Shown: positions 40,001 to 53,339 of the stretch, piece by piece
Layout of the letters: every line of letters starts with the position of its first letter
Numbering within the stretch: the first letter of the stretch is position 1
Assembly: GCA_036971475.1 (NCBI GenBank)
Contig: JBAIZL010000001.1
Coordinates: 149,797,544 to 149,861,543, forward strand
From: Prosapia bicincta
Taxonomy: Eukaryota > Arthropoda > Insecta > Hemiptera > Cercopidae
Direction: 5' to 3'
DNA: 64,000 nucleotides
Translations under genes and position numbers: made by a program
The notes under the pieces: model-generated
Told to the model about the DNA's origin: nothing
The model's input: only the letters and a program-made list of their open reading frames with translations
The model's database searches: none

Positions 40001-41139
40001 CATAGCGATCGAAAACGTTCTGTCTCAGTAAGTTTTAACAAATTTACAAAATTTAAAGTTCGGTTAGTCATAAACTATACTTTAAATGATTAATAAGATT
40101 CACCGAACATAATCGACTACAAAATTCAAGGACACAATGACATTGAGACAACTTAAAACACTAGACTGTCTAGCCCCTTCCAGGGTTATATTTGAAAAGA
40201 TAGTGGAAAAGTTCAATGCAGTGTCTTTGGCCAATGACACTCTAAAATAATTTCTAGGGCATTGTGCTTTTAGACAATATATTAGAAATAAGATAGCTAA
40301 ATATAGCATCAAAAGTTATTCTTTAAGTTGCACAAAAAATACCACCTTATTTTAGATAAGTATACGCAGAGTGGTAAGGAGTGGAACTTTTTAAACTACA
40401 GAATGAAGGAATTGAATTTTGAAATTGATTGTAGCATCTATAACTGCTACAGGAAGGTTAATCATAACCGCCAATTGGTTTACTTCCATTGTTTTTACTG
40501 AAAATCTTCTCCGCTCCATAATTTTGTCAGTCCCAGCGCAGTCAATCAAAATAAAGAGAAATACTCAGTTTTCTGCAAAACCTGATAGCAACTGAACATT
40601 TTTTTACACAATTGAATTATACAACAATCAATTTCTATTACCTGCAAACATGTTAAAAATGAGTGTGAATGACACTCCATAGCAAAGGTACTTCAAAGAA
40701 TCAGCAAACAGCTTTGTTCAAAGTATTTCTTTGAGATTAACAACACTTTTTGTTGGGATAAAAATGAATATTGACCAAACATTCAGATTGACAGAAGAAG
40801 TACATAGTGTAACTCCACAAGAACTACAAGATCCAAGACCATGTATGTATTGTAATTAGCGCAAAATCAAAAGTCAAAGAAAAGATGTCATACTTATCAG
40901 AGACATAAATGCAAGGAACATTAAAACTTGACTTTTATTTATTGCAATACTGAAGATCAAGATTCTATTGATAAAACAAGCGAACAACATTTATAGATAT
41001 TGTAAATTTGTTAAAACCTACTGAGACAGAACGTTTTCGATAGCTATGTGGAGATCTTCATCAGTGTCTTCAGAAGATTCACCAAACGTAATGGACTACA
41101 AAATTCAAGATTTATAGATGGTTTTATTGTGAACACCAA

Positions 41140-41206
<67 letters not shown>

Positions 41207-44200
41207 CATAAAAGTTGTTTATTGTTATCTTTATATTATATTATAATTACCTTAATTTTCTAATAGTCACATCTTTAGGGGTTGAAATAATTAAACAATC
41301 ATATAAATTTAATACCACCTAGGTTTATTCATCTGAAATCCAGTTATAACAAAATAAACCTTCAAATGCATTACAATGATGCAGTGACAAAGTTTGATCA
41401 TTGTACTAAAATTACTATAAGGTGGACTCTTGAGGCTTAGTTTTTAATAGAATAAAATTTAATAAATACAGTGTTAGATTGCTCTTTCTTGGGTCGTTAT
41501 TTTGGGATCTTCTATAAAATAGAAGTGGTGATAAAAAAAACTAGATTAAAATGTATAAAGACATGAATTTAAATGTATAATGAATTTACTAAGTTATAGT
41601 AATCTCTGTTGGCTGAATCTTATCTAATTAGGTTTGTACTTATTGTTTGTGCTCCTGGAGTTCACTGGTTGCTGGCGATTAACTTCTTCACTTCACTTTT
41701 GCACAGTAATTAACCTAAACTTTACTTTCCTATTCTCTTTAATATCTGTGTAGTTCATTACTCATCACACTTTTATAAATTCTCTACATAAATAACTAAT
41801 AACTCCTTTTATATTTCTCTTAACTATTCTAAACAAAATAACCCCTTTCAAAACATTTTCTCACAACTTGACCCTGCCTCCCCTCCCTCAATATGTCTGC
41901 ACTTTTCCGAAGTTCCCCAAAACTTAGTTCTGTTTGCCCAATGATTTTAGTTTTTAAGAATGAGTATAATATTACCCTTATATATTTCAGTCAGAGTTAA
42001 CTTTTTAAAATATCGATCTCAAAACGTCACAACCAACGGTTTCTGCTATTTTCTCTTTTCTCATGCTGTAAGCTAATTTTATGAGTTCCCACAGTTTAAC
42101 AGAGGTTACTTTTCTCTGGTTTTACCAGAATTACTTGAACCTTAGAATAATCTGCCCCCTTCATTTGTCAACATGTACCTAAGACGGGTTTATTACACCA
42201 ACTGAAATATACAATGTTTAAGCCCTCTTTGTCAGCTTTGGTACGCTACCTTTGTCGCTCTTCTCTTTTTATTTCTAACAAATAAAAGACGTACACAAAA
42301 CTCACAATTTAATCATTTATTACTCATACACATTTTAAAAGCAAAGTCATCATCATCAGTGAGTGTTGCTACTACAAACTCTAACTTATAACTTGTAAGT
42401 TAGTGTAGAAGCAACATTCACTGATGATGATGTTGTCATTGAAACATGTATGAGTAATTAATAATTGGTTTATTAGTTCTGTGCATGTCTTTTATTTGTT
42501 TTAACATAACCTCACAAGCAAAGCACAAGGAATAAAGAAGAGTTGTATAAATATGGCACTCAAGTCAATGGAGCTTAATTTACTAAATAAACTAAAATTG
42601 AAAATAAAGTTATTATCAGATGATATTTGGTTTTTGACTAGTTGTATAAGAAAGAATGTATACCGAAATTTCATAAAAGTGAAAATCCCCACATGTAGTT
42701 TTTCAACAAGACAAGTGGAAGATGGTGCTAAAAAGGATTGGTTGAATTTAGAAGTTAGATCGTTGTATTCTAAGAAAGCAAATTTAGAATTACAAGTGTA
42801 TGAACTCCCCCTTAAAATTGTGCTTAATTTAAGTGGGTATACAATAAACGATTTTAATATGAAATCTGAAAAAAAATTAGCAGTAAAAAAACATGATTTG
42901 ATGATTAATTAATTAAATAAGAAATGACAACAGCTACGTATTAAAATAAAAGTAAGGCTATTTTATGAAAGATTTCCCCAAACAAGATTTGGTTTATAAT
43001 TGGGGCAATAAGGAATTCAGTAAAGAGGAAATAGGACTTTTAAATAAGGGTTTGACATTTGGAAAGGAAGACCAACGTAATGATAAAGTGAATTTATTAA
43101 TCGAGGTTGAAACAGCCTTAAAACTCCAAAATCAGGAAATAAAAAATATTTTGAGGACTGATATTAAAAGAAAATTGGTAAACCAAATTAAATCTCATTA
43201 AATGAGTTTATAAGAATAATAATAATTACTATGAAGTTATTCTGAGTTGTAAGAAGAAAAATGTTTTTTATTTAAAAGCTGATAAAAGTAACTCCATTGT
43301 AGTTATGGATACATTTGAATATAAAGAATAGTAGAGGAAATGCTTAGAATAGAACTGAAATGAAACCCCATAGTAAAATTTACTAGAAATGTCAATAAAA
43401 CTTTTAAAAATTTATAAAAGTGTAGTGTATAAAATTAACAAAGTTGTAAGCAATTTTTTCAAGGGTAAATTTGCTGAGAAGAGTTAAGAGAATTGGAAAA
43501 GGAATTATTAGTTATTTATGTGTTGAAATTTAAAAGTGCGACAAGAATGAGTTAGGCAGATAGTAAAGAAAATGAGGAAGTAAGTTAATTACTGTGTAGA
43601 AGTGCAGTGAAGCAGTTAAATGGCACACGGTTTCAGTGAGTTCCAGGAGAAATAAAAAAATCAACTTTTAACCCCCCTTCCCTGGAATTTTATGGCATGT
43701 TCAATGGAAGAATGTACAATGTAATTGGCCAGGGCTGTAGATACAAGGGTCAACCCATTAGAAAGACGTAAATTGGACTGCTTTGCGCATGACGTCAGAG
43801 CCGAGTCACTATCACCGCAGTCACTACGCCAGCATTACGTTGCTACTAATTTTTCAATATTATTATTTTTACATAAAACATATCTGCACAATTTTCAACA
43901 CTAATGCTAGTTTTTTATTAGTTGTAGTTTATTTGTGTGCTAGAAAAATGGTTCCAGCTTATATATTAGGTCAATAACAATATAATATGAAGAAGGTAAA
44001 TGTAATACAATAATAGAATTTGATATTTAATGCTATGCAATCATGAATAAAGAAAACAAATTTTGAAATTTTAGAGGAATAGTTTTGTCACTATTTTGTT
44101 TGTTTATTAACTGTAGCAGATTTCTTTTGTATAAGTTAGCTGCTAGTAGTAGGGTAATAAACATAGCATGAATGCTAGATATACAATGGCATAATTTTAA

Positions 44201-47200
44201 AACAAACAGTTGATCCTAATTGTGCCTACTGCTTGCTCCTGGCACCATGACGAGGATCCTAACCTTGATTATCACTTGCAACAAACATTTTGTAATTTCT
44301 TGGCATTTACTTAGAAATGTCTTATGATATTATGATTTCTTATGATAATATTTATTTAATTTTTGTTAACAGCTGTATTTTTCTTTAAATTATTTCAAAA
44401 CCGTTTTATCTAATATTCTTTTGAAAATGTTTACATTATTTTTTATTTATTGATAGTAACTTCTTTTATATCTAATACCTTTTAAAATACTTTAGTTTTG
44501 AATATTATTATTTGTTTTAAGAAAATATTGCTCATTGGTCTATGTATTATTACAAGAATTTGGAAGAAGAATTTTTTTTATTGGGAAGTAAAATATCTTA
44601 TGACCATTGCCTTTTACTATTTTAAAAATTGGAACTTAAAACTTTAAGATATTCCCAGTAACTTGATTCATTGAATTAGAACATTGTTTTATTTTTAATT
44701 TTAAAAGAAATTACTTAGATTTATTTGCTCATATAACAATTTCTATGTGTATGTGTTTTATATTTCAGTGTTTAATTACTAGTTTCTGTAATTATTTCCC
44801 TCTTGCTTACTCACTTCAAGTAATGAAAATAGATATTTTATAATTTTTTTTCAAGATGGCTAGCTGTGACTCAGTTTGAACCTACTTCTGCTCGTCGAGC
44901 ATTCCCTTGTTTTGATGAACCAAATATGAAAGCTAGGTTCGCCATCAGTTTGGGTCACCAAAGTTATCTCAAATCAGCAAGTAATATGCCCCTAAAAAAA
45001 TCAGTACCAATGTAAGTTTTCACAGTTTATAATTTTTAGTCCTAGATATAGGAACATAACCCAGATATTTGAAAATGATATGTTTAAATACTTAAACAAA
45101 ATACTTAACAATAGCATACAGATCACCCAAAACCTACAAACTAACACACTTCGAAAATACAATTACAGAATAGCCTATGCAACACACATCACTCTCAACA
45201 TACAATTTAAAGCCAACAACATAATCAATGACATATACAACTCTGCTGGAGTTTACAAACTAACTTGCAGTTTGCCCCCCCCCATTTTTGCATAGGCCAC
45301 ACAGGGAGGTCTTTTTACACATACTACCAAGAACACATAAAAGCACTAACAAACAAAAACACCTAATCAAACTTCGAATATCTCTTATCCACAAACCATA
45401 ACTACACAAATATAATATCTAACCTACAAATTCTTCACAAACAAAACAAAAATACCAATGGTACACAACTGAACAATATGAAATATACAAACATTTCAAA
45501 CTACACTCTACACACATACTTAACACCCAATTACATTACTTAGCTTACATATACTGTACTTTTCGACATCACAACTTCTAATAATCACCAAAGTACACCC
45601 ACTTCTCCACCCTAATATACCCCCCTAACCTACAAAAACCTTGAGATCAGTTATGGTCTGAGTTGACAATGGGACACATCTCCCGAAACGGTCATCCACA
45701 ACAACAAAAGTAAGTGATACTAGAGGCAAGTGTAATAATTTAAAAGTGTTTTTAGTTACAAAATAGTAGCTCACGTGAAGATAGAATCAAAAAATATAAA
45801 TAATGAAAATAAACCATTGTATAATTAAAAAAGTTTAATTTCCAAAAAAATTTGTTTTACAAATTAATGTTAGTAAATATTTATAGCAGCGGTTCTCAAC
45901 CTGGGGGGCACGCCCCCCTGGGGGGGCGTAGAAGAATTCCAGGGGAGGCGTCAACAAATTTTTAAAAAAATTGAATTTGATGTTGGACACAAACACACAA
46001 TCATTGAAATTTTTTTATAGCTTAATAGAGCTATAAAGCTCTATTTCTTTACTTAACAAACTTTTCTTCCTTTCGAAAATCTCGTCGATGATACCCAAAG
46101 TCTTCCAAAAGACCTAGTAAATGAAATGAAGGACCTAATATCTGAGCATTTGTTGTCTCTGAAGAACAAAATCGGAGCCTATTTCCCAGATATAAGCTCG
46201 GAAAACTGGGAATTCAAGTTAACAAGAGACCCCTTTCAAATCAACAATGATATACCTCCTGATCACATTCAAGAACAAACAATTGACTTGCAATGTGATT
46301 CCAAAGCTAAATTGGATTTCCCAAACATGGATCTCGAAGATTTCTGGCTACTATATCTTCCTGTTTACCCAGAAGTAGCAATGGAGGCAAGTTTCTTGTA
46401 CAATTTTCATCAACTTATCTATGCGAGACAGGATTTTCAGCCCTGGCTAATATTAAATCTAAATATCGAGCCAGACTAGATGTGAAAAGTGACCTGCGGT
46501 GTTCTTTGTCAAAATTTCATCCAAACATACAAAAAATAGTTAACGAGAAACAGTGCCAGCCCTCACACTAGCACTACAAAAGTAGCGAACATTTTTCTGG
46601 TTATTACTTAAACTTATTGTAAGTAAATTTATCATATATAAGTTTAAATTAACTTAATCCGTGAAGGGAGGCGTGACCTCACACCAAAGTGTGAAGGGGG
46701 GCTCAGAGCCTAAAAGGTTGAGAACCCCTGATTTATATAAATTAGTGAATAGCTTATAGTAATAATGATACTAAAGAATCAAACTATGGAGGTATAATAA
46801 TAATTTCAAATATATTGCAAAATTTTGTATGTTGATATAATTATAAATAATCTAATGGTATAGAAAAAAAGCTAACTAACATAAATTTATTTTACAGGAA
46901 AAACAAGCCAGGATGGGTATGGGATCATTTTCAAGAATCTGTACCAATGTCCACTTATCTTGTAGCATTTATGGTTTCTGATTTTGAGTATAGAATTTCT
47001 AAAAAAGCTAAGAACAACGTGACTTTCAGAGTTTGGGCACGCAAGGATGCAATCAGCCAGGTGGAATTTGCTCTAAAAGTTGGGCCTCAATTTCTATCTC
47101 ATTTTGAGAAATATTTTGATGTAAAATATCCCTTGCCCAAACTAGACATGGTGGCGATTCCTGATTTTAGTTCGGGAGCAATGGAGAATTGGGGGCTTAT

Positions 47201-50200
47201 TACTTATAGGTAATTAATTATTTTCTTTTCAAGTTTTGTATAAATTACAGCTTCAATTACAGCTTTTGTATAAAAATGTTAAAATAGTTCAAAACTGAGC
47301 TTAAAAAGTGTGTAGCTTCAAAACTGAGAAATACTTTTGTCATCTACTTAAAATTGCAAGTGAATTTCATTTGCTGTTTAAAACAGTTATAAAATTACTA
47401 ATATATAAACCTCTCAGAATGACTTTATTAAAGCCAAGTACTAATGTACATCAAATGTATTTTTACAAAATATCTTGACTTATCTAATATTAAGAGAAAG
47501 AGTTATTCGCAAATAGCAAATAAGTCAATTTTAAATTTCTCCTTTCAAGTACAATAAAATACTGTATTCCAGAATTTTTTTCAATTGAGTGTCTGAGAAA
47601 GAGAAGGGGTTATGCCACAAACACATAGTTTTAATAAAAATTAAGTTTTATTAGACTAAGTACAAAATACATAAAAGTTGGTTATTTTAATTTGACAATG
47701 GCGTATTTGCTTATTATTAAGAACAGGGTAGTTTGAAAAACTTTTTTTTAAACATTATTAGGCCTATATATATTTTTTTACTCACATTAATATTCCAACA
47801 AAAGTTATTTTTCATAGACGATACAAGCACTGTAACAAAACTATTCATTATTTATGTTTAAATGAAAAAAAATATTTAAATACAATGGAACAGTCATTAT
47901 GTTTTACAAGCTAAGAGAGTCCTTAAACACCTTCTTCTTCTTCCTCCACATGTCCTCCTGCCTTTGCTGGTTTCAAGTTCTTGTACAGATCATGGTACAC
48001 AGGTGGTATATAGGGTAGGAGCGATAGCAGGTCTTGTTTCTTCAGGGCATTGATTTCTCTACCTTGTGGATAAAGTTTTGGCACATTTTCTAAAAGTTCT
48101 CTCAACATTGTTGTGGTCAGAGATTCTTTCATTTGATTTATTCTGCGGCGTCCTGGTTGTCTTTTGAATATTCTGACTTTAGTCCATTTTTCAAGTTCTG
48201 AGTAGGAATACTTTAAAAAATGTATCCTGGACTGTTTTTAGTTACTTTTACTGATGTGGCACCTCTGATACCAACTTTATTTTGTCAACAGTTTTTGGTT
48301 CCTTCGCTACTGAATCTAACAGTGTTTTTAGGTTTAAAAAGTCTGAACTGTCCATGTCGACGACTGTAAAAGGATCTTTCACCCTACATTCTGAGACTAC
48401 TTTTTTCCAATCATCAATACAAAAAAAGTAATCTTGTTTCCGTGCCTTTTTCTCTATCACACCAAAGTCGCTGTCACTAGGCATGAAAGTGTGCACAGGA
48501 ACAAGAAAAGAATGAAGTATTTCATCAAATTTTGCTATGTGGACCAAAATGTAGTACAAAGTAAAAAACACCATGTTTTATTTTGCTCACTGCAAGAGTC
48601 TGAAAAGAACTACAACTTTCTTTTGTTTTCCGTCATTTCAGTGTTCAATAAGACTTTGTACAAAGAACACCCAATTTCACAGGCATCACGAGAAGCAGTA
48701 TTTTCTGTCCACATACACATGAAACCTTTGTTATTGTTACAAACATGAAAACCCAAGTTATAAACCCATAACTGCCTTAGATAGAATACTTTTTCAGTAG
48801 GAATTTTAGGTAGCGGAATTGCTTGTTGCAAGTCATAAGTTATGACACAATATTCATAAGTAGAACTTTTAGAGTTCTTTTTAGCATCTGATAGCAACTT
48901 ATATCCCTGTTCTGCTTTAAGCTGATGAAGTCAAAAGGAATAAGGTCTTTGTTCATAAATTTCCATTCGTCACACACTGCACAAGAGTCCGTAATGGGCA
49001 GTTTAAACCCAATGTTAAACTTTGTATTGAAAGTAGACAGGTATTTTTCATATTTAACAGGCGGCCCTATATCATCACCAGATCGGTTTTCGTAATCTTT
49101 TAGATAAAGTTTGTACATTTCACAGACAGAGGACACACTTCTTATAAAGCTTTTGTTTGGATTTTTTTCCTACTGTAATGGCTTGTATAACGAGGAAACT
49201 TTTTTATGTGGTTGACAACAAAATCAGTTTGATAGTCTGAAAGCTTTTTTATATTGCTGTGTTTTCAACGTTTGTCTGTCTACTCGATTTAACTGACAAG
49301 TTTTGATCTTCATCTTATTCTTCGTCACTTAGGCCTAAGGGACTAGGCTCAGTTTCTTTAGGCGTATCTCCAGCTCTTACAACTGCTACTCTTTTTTTAG
49401 AGATAGAAAAAGTGTCCAAAAAGGATTTTAAGCATACCCTAACATCTTTTCCATCTCCATTTTACAGAAAATAAATTAATGTTTGTTTTCTCCTTGACTT
49501 ATTCATATCAGAGCATTGTTTTTGTATGCACGTTTACAATCATTTTGCTTGATAAGTCCCCACGAAAAGGAATTTTGCAAGTTATATTCACCTAACCTAT
49601 AAAATCCTATAAAAAGGTTGTCCTTGCCAAAATCTGTCAATGTATGAAACTCACACCAACTTTGTTTGGCTTTTTCATTCTTCATAACACAGTCACATCC
49701 TTCTCTCTGTCTTTTTGCTGCAACGTGTTTATTCGTTTTATCACTAGCATAACTTTCACCACTGTTTCTCATTCTTTTAGCAACATTCTTCTTCCAATCA
49801 CCACTGTGAACCTTTTTTTAGGTTTAACTAAACAAACATCTTCATTATCATCAGCATTCTCCATTTTAAGGTTATAAAATAGTATTACTAATGTTAATAA
49901 TGTCAGGTGAGTGAGCAGACTGCAGAACAAAACAAAACAGAAGAGGCTCTCCCACCACTGACCGAGTGATATAGCCCCTTTTCTGTCTCACAGAACAGCT
50001 GGCGTTTGAACCTCTCTACTTTCAACTGCCTGTAAAAAGAGAAGGGACTATACCACTTGTCCAAATAGTTCAGCATTACACCGGTAGATAGAAGCACTAA
50101 CCAGTATTGTAACAATACGTATCTATGTTGCGCAGCATACTCACTTACGCATCACCCGTCTGGGGCCATGCAGGTAACACACGCACACGCAGACTACAGG

Positions 50201-53200
50201 GTTTCTTTCTTGCCAGGTTTTTTCATCCCGCTCTTAGCGCGACACTTACTGTACTGTTTCATTTCACTATCTCCTGATTCTCCATGGAAAGAGCTTATGA
50301 GCTTGGTACATGGGCAATCAATCCAGTTTCCTTCATTCGCAGTAGGGATACTAACCGCATGCGCATGTGAGACGGAGGTAGCTCGTTAGAGGTTGGCTGC
50401 CACGAGGGCTGGGCGGGTTTTGGGGGCTCAGACTCGGGTAAAAAAAAAAAAAAAAAAAATCAAAATTTTAGGTTTTGTGGCATAGCCCCTTCTCTTTCTC
50501 AGACACTCAATTCTGCATAAATTCATCATCTCTGTTAAATCCGTATTTTACATCTAAATTGTGCAAGTTTATATCCTTTGCAGAATACTTTTGGAATTGT
50601 TTCTGATTTAATTCATGATAATATATAATATAATCTTTTGTTAGAAGTAATGAGTGAATTTATTATTGTAATTGAAAACAAATTTCACATTTTGATTTAC
50701 TATTCCAGTATCATTCAAGAAAATAGTAATAAACATTAACATTTCTACTTTTATAGTATGATAGTGTGTATGTACTTTTCTTGGTAAACAATAAAAAGCC
50801 GGCTTACTTCTGAGAAGATACAGGATCAATTTGAATCATAATTTTCCTCTTAATTAGTATCAATAGACCATTCTGCTTGAATTTCTATATCCTCCTAATT
50901 GTCTCCAATCCTCACTTAGGAAAAGTAAAAGTTTTATATCTTTCTATAATCTTGATAAAGAGTATATCTATTTCAGAAAGTCATCCCATCACTTCATGGT
51001 CAAATATAAAAACAAATTTGCAGTTTTTGTGTTGCACATCTTGAGACTTTCTTATGTTCTTATTGATATTACTTGGCAAAAAAAACCACTATTTACTTTT
51101 TCATATCTGTTGATTCCATCTTTACGTGAGCTACTAGTTTTCACTCTGATCCTAGATCAGTATATTTTTCAATGCTATGAGTTACATACTATTCTGTGAT
51201 TCCGTGTCTCACAACATTGAACAATTCACTGATCGAGTGTGAAACGCGTCTGCTGAAAAATAACAGTAAGTTTTTGCTTCATCCATGGCCCTAGTTATAT
51301 CTACTTAACACTCTTATTGTGACATGAGTGCTTACGTGGGGTCTTTATTGACCACACTCAGTATTCCGATCGTCTCGCCAATATAATTTGAACGGGTTCT
51401 TCATTTATGAGAATAATATTTCCCAATAGAGTATTGCAATGACTTGGTGAAATTTTATAGTTATTACCAGTTAGCAGGCTAGCTACGGTCGCCTTAACTT
51501 ACTAGCCAGAGTCTCTGCTTCTGAACCACCGTGGTGGGCGATAAATTCATAGTCGTTTAAAAACAACAAAATATAATAATTATTTAATCAGTAGTATTGA
51601 CTAGAATCAGTATAATAGATTACTAGGGAACAAGGTGGGAATCGTTTTTGAAGTGCAATTAGTTATTCGATTTGAATCAAATAGTTTCATTTATTTAAAT
51701 CATATCCTTATAAATTGTATCCAGATCAAACAATTTCAACAAAAAAAACAAAAATCAGATTATTATTGATTGTTCAAAAACATCTCAGTTTTTTTTTTAA
51801 TGACTGGGCGCACAGTATTATGTCATTTTCCACATTTCTTCTTTGATTTCTTGTCTGCTGCTCGTGGGCAAATGTAACATCGAGAACAGGATCCCACAGG
51901 TTGTTAATGTTGTTCTCGCGGCTCACAAAGGTCCTCGAGGCCTAAAACATTCTGGCATTTTAGCTGTAGTATTCCAGGAATATTGTTAATACTCGACCGA
52001 CGGTGAACAGCTGGCTTCAGTAACTTGATTGCTAGTGTGGTGAGGTATTCCCGTCTGGGAATATTATTGAAATGGTTGTTTGCACTAAAAAAGTTTATTT
52101 TCTCTTTTGATTTTAATGAATATAACCAAGTTAGTGGTCGAAACAACTCTACTAATTTTAATAAATTTTTCTTTTGTTGGTTTCTTTATGATTAACCCGG
52201 TCCAGAAACTTTAACATGAAATTTGAATAATTTACATGGAAAACTTGTCGTTTTGTAAAATTCACTTATTTCATGTGATTTTAATTATTTTATACAATTA
52301 GGTAGTACATGTAGGATTTTTTTTCTTTTTTAAAACTAATTAACAATTTTATTTAGAGTGAAGATATTGTTTATTTCTTTATGATTCGAAATTATAAAAT
52401 ATAATTTTCTGAAAAATTTACTAAAATTCAAGCAATAAATTTGACATTAAAAAATGACTTGACAAAAGTTCTCACCTCCTCCATCCTCGGTTCCTGGCCC
52501 ATAGATCTTGTTGCGACAGGATTCTTTCTTCATTCTTCCTGGATTCTTCGGATTTATGAACAGCATTAACATGGTAAGTAAAATTAATTACATTTTATAA
52601 AAATGTAAGTACCAATTGCCGATTTACAATTCATAACTTGCGTTATAAATTTGACGATAAAAACTTTATTGTAGAAACCAACTGCCCTCTACACTGTACT
52701 GCTTAGCCACAAACTGACATAGTAACGTCCGACAACTGTAAATTTTAATTTTTTGGTACACCTCTAAACACTGCCACATTTCCGTGTATATTGGCTGCAC
52801 TGCAACTTCCCCCTCCAGCTCCTTGGTCTAGCGAGTCATAGCTTACAGGGCTGTTATTATGGGACTTCTTTCTACTTCAATCAGCTTGAATGTTTTATTC
52901 ATTTATAAACTGTCTATTTTATTAAATTCGCTGTATTATTTTATTTAATAAGATTTTATAGTTTTGGTTTACACTATTGAGTTTCTTATACTTTACTTGA
53001 ACTTTAGAAATGCCAATGGAGGTTTTAGGGAGTTAGGATCACTAATTAGTATATTTCAGTTATGCTTTAAAACTCATTTATCGATATTTTACTCCCAGTG
53101 TCAAATGTATTTGTTAATTACAGTTTTGTTTGACTTACAATAAAATACTCAGTTTCTTCACTCTTTTATTATTTGTTTTACTTTACTGTTCCTCTTATAA

Positions 53201-53300
53201 AAAATTTTAACATTTATTGCTTTAATTTAATTTTTGAAATTTGAACTTAAAAATTTTTAATTTCTTTAGATTGCAAGGGCGAACTGCCCATTGCAACACA

Positions 53301-53339
<39 letters not shown>

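Noticed and set aside
51350..51545. Slightly GC-richer stretch as a small RNA gene
   Set aside because: No tRNA cloverleaf, snRNA motif or promoter boxes could be found by eye.
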